From: Streptomyces sp. 2131.1
GTDB taxonomy: Bacteria; Actinomycetota; Actinomycetes; Streptomycetales; Streptomycetaceae
NCBI RefSeq assembly: GCF_900105515.1
Contig: NZ_FNSY01000001.1
Location: 3,534,001-3,598,000, forward strand
DNA length: 64,000 nucleotides
Direction of reading: 5' to 3'
The notes below the pieces were generated by a model. It was not told the DNA's origin. It was given only the letters and a program-made list of their open reading frames with translations, and made no database searches. Shown here in pieces: positions 17,415 through 27,665 of this stretch. The position numbers and the translations under genes are program-made. Numbering within the stretch: the stretch's first letter is position 1; every line of letters begins with the position of its first letter.

Positions 17415-18497
17415 TCAGCTCTCGTCGTCCTCGGTGGGCTCCTCGGACTGGGCGCGGTCCAGCACACGGCCCTCGCCCGGCGCGAGGCTGCCGAGGATGC
17501 GGTCCAGATCCTCCATCGAGGCGAACTCGACGACGATCTTGCCCTTCTTCTGCCCGAGGTCGACCTTCACCCGGGTCTCGAACCGGTCGGAGAGCCGCGA
17601 CGCCAGGTCGGTGAGGGCCGGAGAGAGCCGGGCTCCCGCGCGCGGCCCCTTGGCCTTCTTGGCGCTCGTGGGCCGGGAGCCCATGAGCGTCACGATCTCC
17701 TCGACCGCACGCACCGAGAGTCCCTCGGCCACGATGCGATGAGCCAGCTTGTCCTGCTCCTCCGAGTCGTCCACCGACAGCAGGGCGCGCGCATGGCCCG
17801 CCGACAGCACTCCGGCGGCCACTCGACGCTGCACCGGAGGCGACAGCCGCAGCAGACGCAGGGTATTGGATACCTGCGGCCGGGAGCGTCCGATCCGGTC
17901 GGCCAACTGGTCATGCGTGCACTTGAAGTCCTTGAGCAGCTGGTCGTAGGCAGCCGCCTCCTCCAACGGGTTCAGCTGAGCCCGGTGAAGGTTCTCCAGG
18001 AGGGCATCCAGGAGCAGCTTCTCGTCGTCGGTGGCGCGGACGATGGCGGGAATGCGCTCCAGGCCGGCCTCCCGGCAGGCCCTCCAGCGCCGCTCGCCCA
18101 TGATGAGCTCGAAGCGGTCGGTCCCGATCTTGCGTACCACGACCGGCTGGAGAAGACCGACCTCCTTGATGGAGGTGACCAGCTCCGCCAGCGCGTCCTC
18201 ATCGAAGACCTCACGGGGCTGCCGCGGGTTCGGCGTGATGGAGTCGAGCAGCACCTCGGCGAAGTACGCCCCGGCCACATCGTTGGGGACCGTCGACTCG
18301 GCCCCCACGGGCGCGCTCGGCTCCGGCACGACGGGGTTGGATCCGAGTGTCGTCACCTTCGCGGCGGCCACACCCCGCTCCGTGGTGAGGACAGGAGCGG
18401 AAGCCCCGGTCCCGGTGGACGACAGCTGCTTCTCCTGCGGAGCGGCTGGGATCAGGGCACCGAGCCCTCGCCCCAACCCTCGACGACGCTCACTCAC
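17415..18497 (-). CDS. parB: Chromosome-partitioning protein ParB
   Basis: 360 residues; binds parS and spreads to form the partition complex at the origin. N-terminal [10 protein letters not shown] (ParA-stimulating motif), CTPase/ParB box with NPRQPR and GERRWRA (the latter about 140-146), helix-turn-helix [20 protein letters not shown], then AGHARALL, and a C-terminal dimerisation domain. GTG start overlaps the parA stop by four bases (GTGA), so translation is coupled. Eight parS sites lie in this window. Confidence 0.96.
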   Translation of the reverse strand: MSERRRGLGRGLGALIPAAPQEKQLSSTGTGASAPVLTTERGVAAAKVTTLGSNPVVPEPSAPVGAESTVPNDVAGAYFAEVLLDSITPNPRQPREVFDEDALAELVTSIKEVGLLQPVVVRKIGTDRFELIMGERRWRACREAGLERIPAIVRATDDEKLLLDALLENLHRAQLNPLEEAAAYDQLLKDFKCTHDQLADRIGRSRPQVSNTLRLLRLSPPVQRRVAAGVLSAGHARALLSVDDSEEQDKLAHRIVAEGLSVRAVEEIVTLMGSRPTSAKKAKGPRAGARLSPALTDLASRLSDRFETRVKVDLGQKKGKIVVEFASMEDLDRILGSLAPGEGRVLDRAQSEEPTEDDES

Positions 18498-19732
18498 TGG
18501 ATCCCCTCCGAATTGCTCTGCTGACTGATCGAACCGCCCGTGTGGGCGTGCTGTCCCTCGTAGTGCACCCCGACCCCGCGCAGCGCGATCTCCCGGGCCG
18601 CTTCGAGGTAGGAAAGCGATCCACTGGAACCGGGGTCATAGGTGAGCACGGTCTGCCCGTAGCTCGGTGCCTCGGAGATGCGGACCGACCGGGGAATGCT
18701 GGTCCGCAGCACCTCCTTGCCGAAGTGGCTGCGGACCTCCTCCGCCACCTGCGACGCCAGTCTGGTCCGGCCGTCATACATGGTGAGCAGGATCGTGGAC
18801 ACATGGAGAGTGGGGTTCAGGTGGCCCCGCACCAGTTCCACGTTCCGCAGAAGCTGGCCCAGGCCCTCCAGTGCGTAGTACTCACACTGAATGGGGATCA
18901 GCACCTCAGCACCGGCCACCAGTGCGTTGACCGTCAGCAGGCCCAGCGAGGGCGGGCAGTCGATCAGGATGTAATCCAGCGGCTGCTCATACGCCTGGAT
19001 GGCGCGCTGGAGTCGACTCTCCCGCGCCACCAGCGACACCAGCTCGATCTCCGCACCGGCGAGATCGATGGTGGCCGGGGCGCAGAAGAGACCTTCGACG
19101 TCCGGAACGGGCTGAACCACGTCGGAGAGTGGCTTGCTCTCCACGAGGACGTCATAGATCGAGGGGACTTCGGCGTGGTGATCGATACCCAGAGCCGTGG
19201 AGGCGTTGCCCTGCGGGTCGAGGTCGACCACCAGGACCCGTGCACCGTGAAGTGCCAGCGACGCGGCGAGGTTCACCGTCGAGGTGGTCTTGCCCACCCC
19301 ACCCTTCTGGTTCGCCACGACCATGACGCGGGTCTGCTCAGGCCGCGGCAGTCCCTCGCCGGCTCGGCCGAGGGCCTCCACCGCCAGCTGGGCCGCGCGA
19401 CCGATGGGTGTGTCGTCCATCGGCGGCGGTGTTTCACGTGAAACACCGTCCCCCGCCGATTCGGTTCGGGGGCCGGGGACCGGTTCGGTCATCGGCCCCG
19501 CGATGTTGGCGTCGGACCGCAAGGATTCACTCTCCTCGACTTCAGGCTCGCAATGAGCAGAGCCTGTCATGGTTTCGGGGTCGTGAACCAGCGAGGCCCG
19601 CTCTTCTGTGGATGAAACCACTTCTGTGGACAACTCCGTAGCCCTAACGGGCCTGCGATGGGGTGGGGCGGCTGCCTCATGACCGCGGCCAATGATTCCA
19701 TGCAGCAGAGAACGACGTTTCACGTGAAACAC
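18494..19732 (-). CDS. parA: Chromosome-partitioning ATPase ParA
   Basis: 412 residues with a deviant Walker A motif ([16 protein letters not shown]), [10 protein letters not shown] and the nucleotide-site aspartate of LIDCPPSLG. It moves ParB-parS complexes, especially during sporulation septation. Start taken as GTG at 19732 with GGAGG at 19737-19741; an in-frame ATG at 19570 would remove 54 residues but lacks an RBS. The poorly conserved head contains two in-frame parS sites (FHVKR at codons 2-6, VSRET further in) and a perfect DnaA box, an unusual density of origin-related sites inside a coding region. Confidence 0.95.
   Translation of the reverse strand: MFHVKRRSLLHGIIGRGHEAAAPPHRRPVRATELSTEVVSSTEERASLVHDPETMTGSAHCEPEVEESESLRSDANIAGPMTEPVPGPRTESAGDGVSRETPPPMDDTPIGRAAQLAVEALGRAGEGLPRPEQTRVMVVANQKGGVGKTTSTVNLAASLALHGARVLVVDLDPQGNASTALGIDHHAEVPSIYDVLVESKPLSDVVQPVPDVEGLFCAPATIDLAGAEIELVSLVARESRLQRAIQAYEQPLDYILIDCPPSLGLLTVNALVAGAEVLIPIQCEYYALEGLGQLLRNVELVRGHLNPTLHVSTILLTMYDGRTRLASQVAEEVRSHFGKEVLRTSIPRSVRISEAPSYGQTVLTYDPGSSGSLSYLEAAREIALRGVGVHYEGQHAHTGGSISQQSNSEGIQ
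19431..19444. other. parS: parS site inside parA
   Basis: Exact GTTTCACGTGAAAC, read on the minus strand as V-S-R-E-T in the disordered N-terminal part of ParA. Confidence 0.9.
19625..19633 (-). other. DnaA box inside parA
   Basis: TGTGGACAA on the plus strand, the exact complement of TTGTCCACA. A near-match (TGTGGATGA) sits at 19607-19615. Both fall in the 5' part of parA. Confidence 0.6.
19717..19730. other. parS: parS site at the parA start codon
   Basis: Exact GTTTCACGTGAAAC; the last base of the minus-strand start codon is the first base of the site. ParB bound here would lie across the translation start and could repress parAB. Confidence 0.9.
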
Positions 19733-19788
19733 GATGCCTCCGCAGCGTAGCTACAAAGACACGACACTCCGCGCGGAGCGCGTACGGC

Positions 19789-20505
19789 TCAGCGCCGACG
19801 ACGCGTCCGGCTGGTCCGCGCGGCCTTGGCTCGCTTTGCGGCGAACCTCACGCCGCCCGGGCTCTCACCGACCACCACACGCACCACGGTGGACATCGGA
19901 TCGACCACGCCCTCGCCGACGTGCAGCACCTCGGTCTCCACCACACCGAGTTTGCTGAGCGCCGCACGCGCACCGTTGATCTCTTCCTCGGCGGTGTCCC
20001 CCTTGAGCGCGAGCATCTCGCCGTACGGCCGCAGCAGGGGCACGCCCCAGCCGGCCAGCCGGTCCAGCGGCGCAACCGCCCGGGCGGTCACCACGTGCAC
20101 AGGCTGAAGGGAGCCGAGGACCTCCTCGGCCCGGCCGCGGACGACTGTCACATGGTCGAGGCCCAGGAGCTCAACGACCTCCTGGAGGAAGTTCGTCCGG
20201 CGCAGCAGCGGTTCCAGCAGGGTGATCTTCAGGTCTGGACGCACCAGTGCCAAGGGGATTCCCGGGAGCCCGGCCCCCGAGCCCACGTCGCAGACCGTGA
20301 CCCCCTCGGGAACCACCTCGGAGAGCACCGCGCAGTTCAGCAGGTGCCTGTGCCACAGACGCGGAACCTCACGCGGACCGATCAGCCCGCGCGTGACCCC
20401 CGCGTCCGCCAGTAGTTCCGCGTACCGGACAGCCTCGGGAAAGCACTCACCGAAGACTTCCCGGGCCTCTTCGGGCGCTTGGGGAAGCGCTACTTCCTCC
20501 GTCAC
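19789..20505 (-). CDS. rsmG: 16S rRNA (guanine-N7) methyltransferase RsmG (GidB)
   Basis: 238 residues, class I SAM-dependent methyltransferase that modifies a guanine of the 16S 530 loop. SAM motif [20 protein letters not shown], family block LWHRHLLNC, and a basic C-terminal tail of Arg/Lys. The GTG at 20505 ([11 protein letters not shown]) with GAAGGA upstream is preferred to a codon at 20523 that lacks an RBS. It sits between jag and parA, the standard order. Loss of this enzyme in other actinobacteria gives low-level streptomycin resistance. Confidence 0.94.
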   Translation of the reverse strand: MTEEVALPQAPEEAREVFGECFPEAVRYAELLADAGVTRGLIGPREVPRLWHRHLLNCAVLSEVVPEGVTVCDVGSGAGLPGIPLALVRPDLKITLLEPLLRRTNFLQEVVELLGLDHVTVVRGRAEEVLGSLQPVHVVTARAVAPLDRLAGWGVPLLRPYGEMLALKGDTAEEEINGARAALSKLGVVETEVLHVGEGVVDPMSTVVRVVVGESPGGVRFAAKRAKAARTSRTRRRR

Positions 20506-20569
20506 GGGGGACCGTCCTTCCATACCGCACTACCGCACCATGGTGGCTGTCTATCAGGCTGACAAAGAT

Positions 20570-20597
20570 CGGCCCCGTCTGCGAACAGACGGGGCCG
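20570..20597 (-). terminator. Hairpin after jag/khpB
   Basis: Perfect 12-bp stem CGGCCCCGTCTG with a CGAA tetraloop, 17 bases past the jag stop and before rsmG. Confidence 0.8.
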
Positions 20598-20613
20598 ACA
20601 GGTAAGGAGCCGG

Positions 20614-21123
20614 TCAGGCCGGCAGGACGACGACGAAGCGCTGCGGCTCCTCGCCCTCCGATTCGCTGCGCAGGCCCGCGGCCGCGACCGCGTCATGCAC
20701 GACCTTGCGCTCGAACGGCGTCATCGGGTCCAGCTTCACCGGCTCACCGGTGCTCTTGACCTTGTCCGCCGCCTCGGCACCCAGCTCGGCGAGCTCCGCG
20801 CGCTTCTTGGCCCGGAACCCGGCGATGTCCAGCATCAGACGGCTCCGGTCACCGGTCTCCCGGTGCACGGCCAGCCGCGTCAGCTCCTGGAGCGCCTCCA
20901 GGACCTCGCCGTCGCGCCCCACGAGCTTCTGCAGGTCGCGCGCCGATTCGCTGATGATCGAGACCGCGGCCCGGTCCGCCTCGACGTCCATGTCGATGTC
21001 GCCGTCGAGGTCGGCGATGTCGAGCAGGCCCTCAAGGTAGTCCGCTGCGATCTCCCCTTCCTGCTCAAGGCGGGTCAAGGTGTCGCTGCCCTCAGCGGCC
21101 GTGGAGGTGGTGCCTTCCGTCAC
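20614..21123 (-). CDS. RNA-binding protein KhpB/Jag (KH and R3H domains)
   Basis: 169 residues. An acidic head, a KH-like domain with LVGRDGEVLEALQEL replacing the classical GxxG, and a C-terminal R3H domain (MTPFERKVVHDAVAAAG, R-x3-H). It binds RNA in the cytoplasm and is almost always next to yidC. GTG start 14 bases after the yidC stop, so the two are co-transcribed. Confidence 0.92.
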   Translation of the reverse strand: MTEGTTSTAAEGSDTLTRLEQEGEIAADYLEGLLDIADLDGDIDMDVEADRAAVSIISESARDLQKLVGRDGEVLEALQELTRLAVHRETGDRSRLMLDIAGFRAKKRAELAELGAEAADKVKSTGEPVKLDPMTPFERKVVHDAVAAAGLRSESEGEEPQRFVVVLPA

Positions 21124-21137
21124 GGATGGACTCCTTC

Positions 21138-22400
21138 TTACTTCTTGGACGGGTGCTTGGGCCGCTGCGGACCCTTGCGCTGTCCGGACTTGGCTTGGCG
21201 TGAGGAGCCGGACGCGGACTTGCCCGCCGGCTTCGACTTGTCGTCCCGAGCGGTGCTCTTCTGCAGGGAGGTCTTGGACTCCGACTCATCGGAGTCGCCG
21301 TCCTTGACTCCGCCCTGGTGGGTCGCACCGGTCTGGCGCTGCGACTTCGTCTGCCGCTTGGGCTGCTGGCGTCGCTGCGCAGCACCACCCTCCGCCTCCG
21401 CGACGGCGGTGTCGCTCTTGGCCACCGTGCCGTCCTCCTGCGGAGCGAGTCCGAGCTTGGCCAGTCCGACGACGAACTTCCGCTCGATGTCATTGCGGTC
21501 CGGGCCCTTGGCCACGATCCGCTTGACCGTGTTGCGACGGGTCCGCCCGCGGACCTCGCCGTGCGCGGTGACGCTCTTCAGGAGCCGTCCGAGGTACTGC
21601 TCCTGGGCCTTGCTGCCCGGGGTCGGGTTCTGGTTGATCACGTACATCTGCTGACCCATGGTCCAGACGTTGGTGGTCAGCCAGTAGACGAGGACACCGA
21701 CGGGGAAGTTGATACCCATGACCGCGAAGATCAGCGGGAAGATGTACATCAGCATCTTCTGCTGCTGCATGTACGGCGTCTTGACCGTGAGGTCGACGTT
21801 CTTCGTCATCAGCTGGCGCTGCGTGAAGAACTGCGAGGCCGACATCATCACGATCATGATCGCGGTGACGACCCGGACGTCGGTCAGCGAAGCACCGAGG
21901 GCGTCGACCTTCTCCGCGCTGTCCATGAACTTGGCGGCCAGCGGGGCACCGAAGATGTGGGCCTGACGGGCGCTGTCCAGCAGCGACTGGTCGATGACGC
22001 CGATCTTCTTGTTCGAGGCGATCGCGGAGAGTACGTGGTACAGCGCGAAGAAGAACGGCGACTGCGCCAGGATGGGAAGGCACGAGGAGAGCGGGTTGGT
22101 ACCCGTCTCCTTGTACAGCTTCATCATCTCTTCGGACTGACGCTGCTTGTCGCTCTTGTAGCGCTCCTGGATCGCCTTCATCTTCGGCTGGAGCAGCTGC
22201 ATGTTCCGCGTCGACTTGATCTGCTTGACGAACAGCGGGATCAGACAGATACGGATGAGCACCACGAGGGACACGATGGACAGGCCCCAGGCCCATCCCG
22301 TGTCGGGACCGAAGATCGCCCCGTACAACTTGTGGAACTGGACGATGACCCAGGAGACGGGCCAGGTGATGAAGCTGAACAGACTGGCAATCGTGTCCAC
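21138..22400 (-). CDS. yidC: Membrane protein insertase YidC (Oxa1 family)
   Basis: 420 residues with five membrane segments. The conserved core includes [20 protein letters not shown] (carrying the arginine of the hydrophilic groove), the coiled cytoplasmic loop ([20 protein letters not shown]) and GMVYWLT-type sequence ([15 protein letters not shown]). The last 100 residues are a highly charged Lys/Ser/Gln tail, likely for ribosome contact. It inserts proteins into the membrane alone or with SecYEG. ATG start three bases after the yidD stop. Confidence 0.95.
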   Translation of the reverse strand: MDTIASLFSFITWPVSWVIVQFHKLYGAIFGPDTGWAWGLSIVSLVVLIRICLIPLFVKQIKSTRNMQLLQPKMKAIQERYKSDKQRQSEEMMKLYKETGTNPLSSCLPILAQSPFFFALYHVLSAIASNKKIGVIDQSLLDSARQAHIFGAPLAAKFMDSAEKVDALGASLTDVRVVTAIMIVMMSASQFFTQRQLMTKNVDLTVKTPYMQQQKMLMYIFPLIFAVMGINFPVGVLVYWLTTNVWTMGQQMYVINQNPTPGSKAQEQYLGRLLKSVTAHGEVRGRTRRNTVKRIVAKGPDRNDIERKFVVGLAKLGLAPQEDGTVAKSDTAVAEAEGGAAQRRQQPKRQTKSQRQTGATHQGGVKDGDSDESESKTSLQKSTARDDKSKPAGKSASGSSRQAKSGQRKGPQRPKHPSKK

Positions 22401-22403
22401 TAA

Positions 22404-22763
22404 TCAGGCTCCTTGAGCATTGGGCGAAGTCTCTGCGGCCGAACTCGGGAGTTCGTTGGCCGAACCCCCGGAAGGCACGTCAGCGGCGGAGTCCCCGCCC
22501 TTGCTGCCGCGTAGCGCGCTGCGCAGCATTTCGTGCCAACGCGGACGTTTGCGTGGTGGTACGTAGTCCACGCCGCCGGGTGACCACGGATTGCATCGCA
22601 GGATGCGCCAGGCCGTCAGCGCCGTTCCCTTGATCGCTCCGTGCCGGTCGATCGCCGTATATCCATAGTGGGAACACGACGGGTAGTAACGGCAGACAGG
22701 CCCGAGAAGTGGGCTGATCGTCCACTGGTACAGCTTGATGAGAGCCAGCAGCGGGTACTTCAT
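22404..22763 (-). CDS. yidD: Membrane protein insertion efficiency factor YidD
   Basis: 119 residues. The small amphipathic core [34 protein letters not shown] and [15 protein letters not shown] with its cysteines defines the family. The last 35 residues are a Ser/Ala-rich extension. It assists YidC. ATG start overlaps the rnpA stop. Confidence 0.94.
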   Translation of the reverse strand: MKYPLLALIKLYQWTISPLLGPVCRYYPSCSHYGYTAIDRHGAIKGTALTAWRILRCNPWSPGGVDYVPPRKRPRWHEMLRSALRGSKGGDSAADVPSGGSANELPSSAAETSPNAQGA

Positions 22764-23131
22764 CGCACGCCCCCTCCCAGCAGCCGCTGCAACGCGGCGT
22801 CCAGGTCTCGGGCCAGCTGTTCATGGCCGGCGTCGCCCGCTCCGGGCAACGCTCGTACGACAACCAGGCTACCGGGGGGCAGCTGGGCGAGTCGTTCTCG
22901 GACCAGGTGGCGAAGCCTGCGCTTCACCGCTGTGCGGACGACCGCACCACCCACGGCTTTGCTGACAACGAAACCCGCACGCGGCGGGGGAACGTTCTCC
23001 CCAGTCACGTGCGGGTCGGTTGCACCGCTTCGTAGATGGACGACGAGGAGCGGGCGACCGGCCCGGCGTCCTCGTCGTACTGCGGTCGCGAAGTCCTCGC
23101 GCCGCCTCAGCCGATTCTCGGAAGGCAGCAC
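22760..23131 (-). CDS. rnpA: Ribonuclease P protein component
   Basis: 123 residues, basic. The N-terminal [20 protein letters not shown] and the RNA-binding signature [20 protein letters not shown] (the family's RNR motif, divergent here) identify it. It partners the RNase P RNA in 5' maturation of tRNAs. GTG start. Lies between rpmH and yidD, which it overlaps by four bases. Confidence 0.93.
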   Translation of the reverse strand: MLPSENRLRRREDFATAVRRGRRAGRPLLVVHLRSGATDPHVTGENVPPPRAGFVVSKAVGGAVVRTAVKRRLRHLVRERLAQLPPGSLVVVRALPGAGDAGHEQLARDLDAALQRLLGGGVR

Positions 23132-23152
23132 GTCATGACGACCTGTACGCGA

Positions 23153-23290
23153 TCAGGCGGACAGGCTGGCGCGACCCTTGCTGCGGCGGGACGCGAGAAT
23201 CGCGCGGCCGGCACGGGTGCGCATCCGCAGCCGGAAGCCGTGGGTCTTCGCGCGACGACGGTTGTTCGGCTGGAAGGTGCGCTTGCTCAC
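23153..23290 (-). CDS. rpmH: 50S ribosomal protein L34
   Basis: 45 residues from a GTG at 23288-23290. Begins [20 protein letters not shown] and is strongly basic to the end ([12 protein letters not shown]), full length for L34. First gene of the leftward rpmH-rnpA-yidD-yidC-jag-rsmG series; rnpA begins 21 bases after its stop. Confidence 0.97.
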   Translation of the reverse strand: MSKRTFQPNNRRRAKTHGFRLRMRTRAGRAILASRRSKGRASLSA

Positions 23291-23660
23291 TCGGGGGCTC
23301 CAGAAAAGACTCGTGGTTGGCGGGACATCGCCTGGCTGTCACCGTGCGCCCACGAGAGACTCGCGTAAACGCCCTAGTGCACCGCTTCACAATCACAGAT
23401 CGTGATCTTTGCCCATCGGAGGCAGGCGGCAGCAGCCATCGACAACTCGACCTGGTCACGGTACGCGCGGCTACGCCATCCGGTCAAACCGACCCTGTCG
23501 GACCCCCCATTGTGCACAGGCTGTGGACAACGACTTGAACCACGCGGGTCGGGCTGACTACCGTGGCTGAACTCCGGTTCTTTTTCTTCCCGCCTGCCGG
23601 TCCCGACCCATACCGTCCCGAGAACCACACATTCGTGGGACCAGCGAGAGAGCGTGCCTT
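23291..23660. other. rpmH-dnaA divergent promoter region with DnaA boxes
   Basis: 370 bases between two divergent genes. Close to dnaA are TTGTGCACA (23510-23518, one mismatch) and the perfect reverse box TGTGGACAA (23522-23530), about 130-150 bases before the dnaA start. They fit DnaA autoregulation of its own promoter, as known in Streptomyces. No additional gene is convincing. Confidence 0.7.
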
Positions 23661-25469
23661 GTGGCTGACGTACCTGCCGATCTTGCCGCAGTGTGGCCGC
23701 GAGTGCTGGAGCAGCTCCTCGGGGAGGGGCAGCAGGGCATCGAGCCCAAGGACAAGCAGTGGATCGAACGCTGTCAGCCGCTCGCCCTGGTGGCCGACAC
23801 CGCACTGCTCGCCGTCCCCAATGAGTGGGGCAAGCGTGTCCTCGAAGGCCGCCTCGCGCCCCTCATCAGCGAGACGCTGAGCCGTGAGTGCGGGCGCCCC
23901 ATCCGGATCGCGATCACCGTCGACGACACCGCCGGCGAGCCGGCCGGGCCGCCGGCACCCCCCATGCACCAGTCGCAGCAGCCGCCCCATCGCTACCAGG
24001 GCCCTCGGCACGACGAGGCCCGCCCCGGCGACGCGTACGAGAACTACGGGGCCCGGCCCTCGGACGACGGCATGCCGACCGCACGGCCGGCCTACCCGGA
24101 CTACCAGCAGCAGCGCCCGGAGCCCGGCGCCTGGCCGCGTACCCAGGAGGACCTGTCCTGGCAGCAGCCCCGGCTCGGCGGCTTCCAGGACCGCGAGCCG
24201 TCCGCCGACCAGTGGCGCGAGCCGTACGGCGGCGGCCGCCCCCCGCAGCACGACTACCGCCAGCAGCCGCCCGAGCGCCAGGGGTACGAGCCCCAGCACA
24301 CCGACCGCCCCCGCCCCGAGCGCCACGAGCTCCCGGAGCCGCAGCACCGCACGGGCCCCGGCACCGGCAGGCCCGGCGGAGGAGCCCCCGGGCCGATGGG
24401 CGCACAGCCCGCGCCGGCCCCCGGCCCCGGCGAGCCGCATGCCCGGCTGAACCCGAAGTACCTCTTCGACACCTTCGTCATCGGAGCCTCGAACCGCTTC
24501 GCGCACGCCGCGGCCGTCGCGGTGGCCGAGGCGCCTGCGAAGGCGTACAACCCGCTGTTCGTCTACGGGGAGTCGGGGCTCGGCAAGACCCATCTGCTGC
24601 ACGCCATCGGGCACTACGCGCGGAGCCTCTACCCGGGCACCCGGGTGCGGTACGTCAGCTCCGAGGAGTTCACCAACGAGTTCATCAACTCGATCCGTGA
24701 CGGCAAGGGCGACACGTTCCGCAAGCGGTACCGCGACGTCGACATCCTGCTCGTCGACGACATCCAGTTCCTGGCGAGCAAGGAGTCGACGCAGGAGGAG
24801 TTCTTCCACACCTTCAATACGCTCCACAACGCCAACAAGCAGATCGTGCTCTCCTCCGACCGGCCGCCGAAGCAGCTGGTCACTCTGGAGGACCGCCTGC
24901 GGAATCGTTTCGAGTGGGGGCTGACCACCGATGTCCAGCCTCCCGAGCTGGAGACCCGCATCGCGATCCTGCGCAAGAAGGCGGTGCAGGAACAGCTGAA
25001 CGCCCCTCCGGAGGTACTGGAGTTCATCGCCTCCCGTATCTCGCGCAACATCCGTGAGCTGGAGGGCGCGCTCATCCGGGTGACGGCCTTCGCCAGCCTC
25101 AACCGCCAGCCCGTGGACCTGGGGCTCACGGAGATCGTGCTGAAGGATCTGATCCCGGGCGGCGAGGACACGGCCCCCGAGATCACGGCGACCGCCATCA
25201 TGTCGGCGACCGCGGACTACTTCGGGCTGACGGTGGAAGACCTCTGCGGATCGTCGCGCAGCCGCGTGCTGGTGACGGCCCGGCAGATCGCCATGTACCT
25301 GTGCCGCGAGCTGACGGATCTCTCCCTGCCGAAGATCGGTGCGCAGTTCGGCGGCCGGGACCATACGACGGTGATGCACGCGGACCGCAAGATCAGGGCT
25401 CTGATGGCGGAGCGGCGCTCCATCTACAACCAGGTCACCGAACTCACCAACCGCATCAAGAACGGCTGA
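23661..25469 (+). CDS. dnaA: Chromosomal replication initiator DnaA
   Basis: 602 residues. Domain I (1-90) has the conserved [20 protein letters not shown]. Domain II (about 95-260) is a very long disordered Pro/Gln/Arg segment characteristic of Streptomyces. The AAA+ domain III starts at [20 protein letters not shown], with Walker [10 protein letters not shown] (about 303-311) and Walker [10 protein letters not shown] (about 364-372). Domain IV ends with the DnaA-box-reading helix [18 protein letters not shown] start at 23661. It binds the boxes in the adjacent oriC and in its own promoter. Confidence 0.97.
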   Translation: MADVPADLAAVWPRVLEQLLGEGQQGIEPKDKQWIERCQPLALVADTALLAVPNEWGKRVLEGRLAPLISETLSRECGRPIRIAITVDDTAGEPAGPPAPPMHQSQQPPHRYQGPRHDEARPGDAYENYGARPSDDGMPTARPAYPDYQQQRPEPGAWPRTQEDLSWQQPRLGGFQDREPSADQWREPYGGGRPPQHDYRQQPPERQGYEPQHTDRPRPERHELPEPQHRTGPGTGRPGGGAPGPMGAQPAPAPGPGEPHARLNPKYLFDTFVIGASNRFAHAAAVAVAEAPAKAYNPLFVYGESGLGKTHLLHAIGHYARSLYPGTRVRYVSSEEFTNEFINSIRDGKGDTFRKRYRDVDILLVDDIQFLASKESTQEEFFHTFNTLHNANKQIVLSSDRPPKQLVTLEDRLRNRFEWGLTTDVQPPELETRIAILRKKAVQEQLNAPPEVLEFIASRISRNIRELEGALIRVTAFASLNRQPVDLGLTEIVLKDLIPGGEDTAPEITATAIMSATADYFGLTVEDLCGSSRSRVLVTARQIAMYLCRELTDLSLPKIGAQFGGRDHTTVMHADRKIRALMAERRSIYNQVTELTNRIKNG

Positions 25470-25504
25470 CGGCGCCCCGCGCGCCGACTCCCGCACGTAC
25501 CCCG

Positions 25505-25545
25505 AGGGCGCTGTGCGGACTCGTCAGGAGTCCGCACAGCGCCCT
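25505..25545 (+). terminator. dnaA terminator
   Basis: Perfect 18-bp stem (AGGGCGCTGTGCGGACTC and complement) with a five-base loop, 36 bases after the dnaA stop; insulates oriC from dnaA transcription. Confidence 0.88.
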
Positions 25546-25667
25546 TCCGCATTCCCCGAAAAGCGGCTCGCAACCCCCTCTCGCACGGCTCCGGACGGCG
25601 GCCGGCCGTCCACCGCGCCCTCTGCCGGAGGCCCCGCCCTGTTCGATTACTCGGGAGGACACGGGTG

Positions 25668-26240
25668 TTCTCCACAGATCCGGGCACTTTTTTCCCTCCA
25701 CAGCCTGGGGATCCAAAAGTTGTCCATACTGCATCCACAGGCAGAACCACCGGGAGGACATCAGGGCAGCTCAGAGGGTTGGGGATTTGTGGTCAACGAT
25801 GATCCACAGCCTGTGGACAAGATTTTCGTCCACAGGCACCGCGCCGCGTTGTCCACCGGCTGCCCACAGGTCAGAGGCTGTTTTCCCCAGTCGGGGGCCG
25901 CTTCTCCACACCGCTGTCCACTGTTCGGCAACACGACAGGCCCTGTCACCGGCCCGAGTGAAAGGCGTCACACCAAGAGGCGGGGTTGGCCTGTGGGGAA
26001 CGGGGGTAAAGCTGGGGACAGACCTGGGGAGAAACTCCCCTGTCCTGTGTACGGGTTGTGCACAACTTCCGGGTGTCCACAGAAAGCCCGGGTTGTCCAC
26101 CGGTGCCACCCACAGGGCCGGTGGATAAAAAACGGGCCCTGACCTGCGAAAACGGGGTTATCCACGGTTTCCACAGGCCCTACTACTACCACCACCCATA
26201 GTTAGCCCGGAATCCGTTTCGAAGTGGGGCCTGTGCACAA
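25668..26240. other. oriC: Origin of chromosome replication, oriC
   Basis: Non-coding dnaA-dnaN interval filled with DnaA boxes (consensus TTGTCCACA). Forward matches start at 25668, 25720, 25731, 25800, 25826, 25849, 25902, 25914, 26056, 26073, 26093, 26158 and 26167. Reverse matches start at 25788, 25812 (perfect), 25992, 26120 and 26232; weaker ones lie near 25694 and 25860. Most differ by one or two bases. About twenty boxes in two clusters agrees with the described Streptomyces origin. No long AT-rich unwinding region is seen; the least GC-rich stretches are 25688-25745 and 26121-26135. Confidence 0.93.
26158..26188 (-). other. Candidate DnaA-trio element next to two DnaA boxes
   Basis: Read on the minus strand: three TAG triplets (26188-26180), GGCC-rich spacer, then boxes TGTGGAAAC (26175-26167) and CGTGGATAA (26166-26158). 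This order, trio-GC spacer-tandem boxes, is that of the basal unwinding system described in Bacillus subtilis. Function here is inferred only. Confidence 0.45.
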
Positions 26241-26406
26241 CTCGCCCTCGGAGCGCTCCGAGCCTTCCGCCGCGATTTGACCCCGAGCAGCACCGAGTGT
26301 CGGTGCGGTGCGTCAGACTGGTCCCCGGCGTCCTCCCCGTCTTCGGCGGAGCGACCCGACCAGACGACGAAGGCCAGCAGGGCGAGAACAGCAGGAGGCG
26401 GTTCCG

Positions 26407-27537
26407 GTGAAGATCCGGGTGGAGCGCGATGTACTCGCGGAGGCGGTGGCCTGGGTGGCCCGCAGCCTCCCGGCCCGTCCGCCGGCGCCCGTTCTCGCGG
26501 GCCTTCTGCTGAAGGCCGAGGACGGAGCCCTCAGCTTCTCCAGCTTCGACTACGAGGTCTCGGCGCGCGTCTCGGTGGAGGCCGAGGTCGAGGAGGACGG
26601 CACCGTCCTGGTCTCCGGCCGGCTGCTCGCCGACATCTGCCGCGCCCTCCCCAACCGGCCGGTGGAGATTTCCACAGACGGTGTACGGGCGACGGTCTCC
26701 TGCGGCTCCTCGCGATTCACACTCCACACCCTTCCTGTGGAGGAATACCCGGCACTGCCGCAGATGCCGACCGCGACCGGCACCGTGCCCGGTGAGGTCT
26801 TCGCCTCCGCCGCCGCCCAGGTCGCCATCGCCGCCGGCCGCGACGACACGCTGCCCGTCCTGACCGGTGTGCGCATCGAGATCGAGGGCGACACCGTCAC
26901 CCTCGCCTCCACCGACCGTTACCGCTTCGCGGTCCGCGAGTTCCTCTGGAAGCCGGAGGACCCGGAGGCCTCCGCCGTGGCCCTGGTGCCCGCCAAGACG
27001 CTGCTGGACACCGCCAAGGCCCTCACCAGCGGTGACACGGTCACCCTGGCGCTCTCCGGCTCGGGCGCGGGCGAGGGGCTCATCGGTTTCGAGGGCGCCG
27101 GACGGCGTACGACCACCCGACTGCTCGAAGGCGACCTGCCGAAGTACCGGACGCTCTTCCCCACCGAGTTCAACTCGGTCGCCGTGATCGAGACCGCCCC
27201 GTTCGTCGAGGCCGTGAAGCGCGTCGCCCTGGTGGCCGAACGCAACACCCCGGTCCGGCTGAGCTTCGAACAGGGCGTCCTGATCCTGGAAGCGGGCTCC
27301 AGCGACGACGCACAGGCTGTGGAAAGGGTCGACGCCGTGCTGGAGGGCGACGACATCTCGATCGCCTTCAACCCGACCTTCCTGCTCGACGGCCTGAGCG
27401 CCATCGACTCCCCGGTCGCCCAGCTCTCCTTCACGACCTCCACCAAGCCGGCGCTGCTCAGCGGCCGCCCGGCCGTGGACGCCGAGGCGGACGACGCGTA
27501 CAAGTACCTGATCATGCCGGTCCGCCTCTCCGGCTGA
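26407..27537 (+). CDS. dnaN: DNA polymerase III beta sliding clamp
   Basis: 376 residues; a ring-shaped dimer of three-domain subunits. Starts MKIRVERDVLAEAVAWVARS; conserved VSGRLLADICRALPNRPV, DRYRFAVRE, and the C-terminal YLIMPVRLSG that closes the protein-binding pocket. GTG at 26407 with AGGAGG eight bases upstream (26393-26398) is preferred over the long leader ORF from 26308, which lies within the origin-proximal spacer. Confidence 0.97.
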   Translation: MKIRVERDVLAEAVAWVARSLPARPPAPVLAGLLLKAEDGALSFSSFDYEVSARVSVEAEVEEDGTVLVSGRLLADICRALPNRPVEISTDGVRATVSCGSSRFTLHTLPVEEYPALPQMPTATGTVPGEVFASAAAQVAIAAGRDDTLPVLTGVRIEIEGDTVTLASTDRYRFAVREFLWKPEDPEASAVALVPAKTLLDTAKALTSGDTVTLALSGSGAGEGLIGFEGAGRRTTTRLLEGDLPKYRTLFPTEFNSVAVIETAPFVEAVKRVALVAERNTPVRLSFEQGVLILEAGSSDDAQAVERVDAVLEGDDISIAFNPTFLLDGLSAIDSPVAQLSFTTSTKPALLSGRPAVDAEADDAYKYLIMPVRLSG

Positions 27538-27545
27538 CCTCCCCC

Positions 27546-27565
27546 GGCCCCGCCCCGGCGGGGCC
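27546..27565 (+). terminator. Hairpin after dnaN
   Basis: GGCCCCGCC/GGCGGGGCC inverted repeat with a very small loop, directly after the dnaN stop. Confidence 0.5.
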
Positions 27566-27665
27566 CGACGAGCGTGTTCAGCGCCGAGCACGCCCGGCGT
27601 CCTGTCCCCTTCCGGGCGTAGGCTCGGACTTGGGTACGAATCGGCACAACGCTAAGGAATCTCTG

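Noticed and set aside
25301..26142. Plus-strand ORFs of 209-275 residues across oriC
   Set aside because: They overlap the dnaA end, the terminator and DnaA boxes; Cys/His/Pro-rich peptides come from the repeated boxes and have no homology signal.
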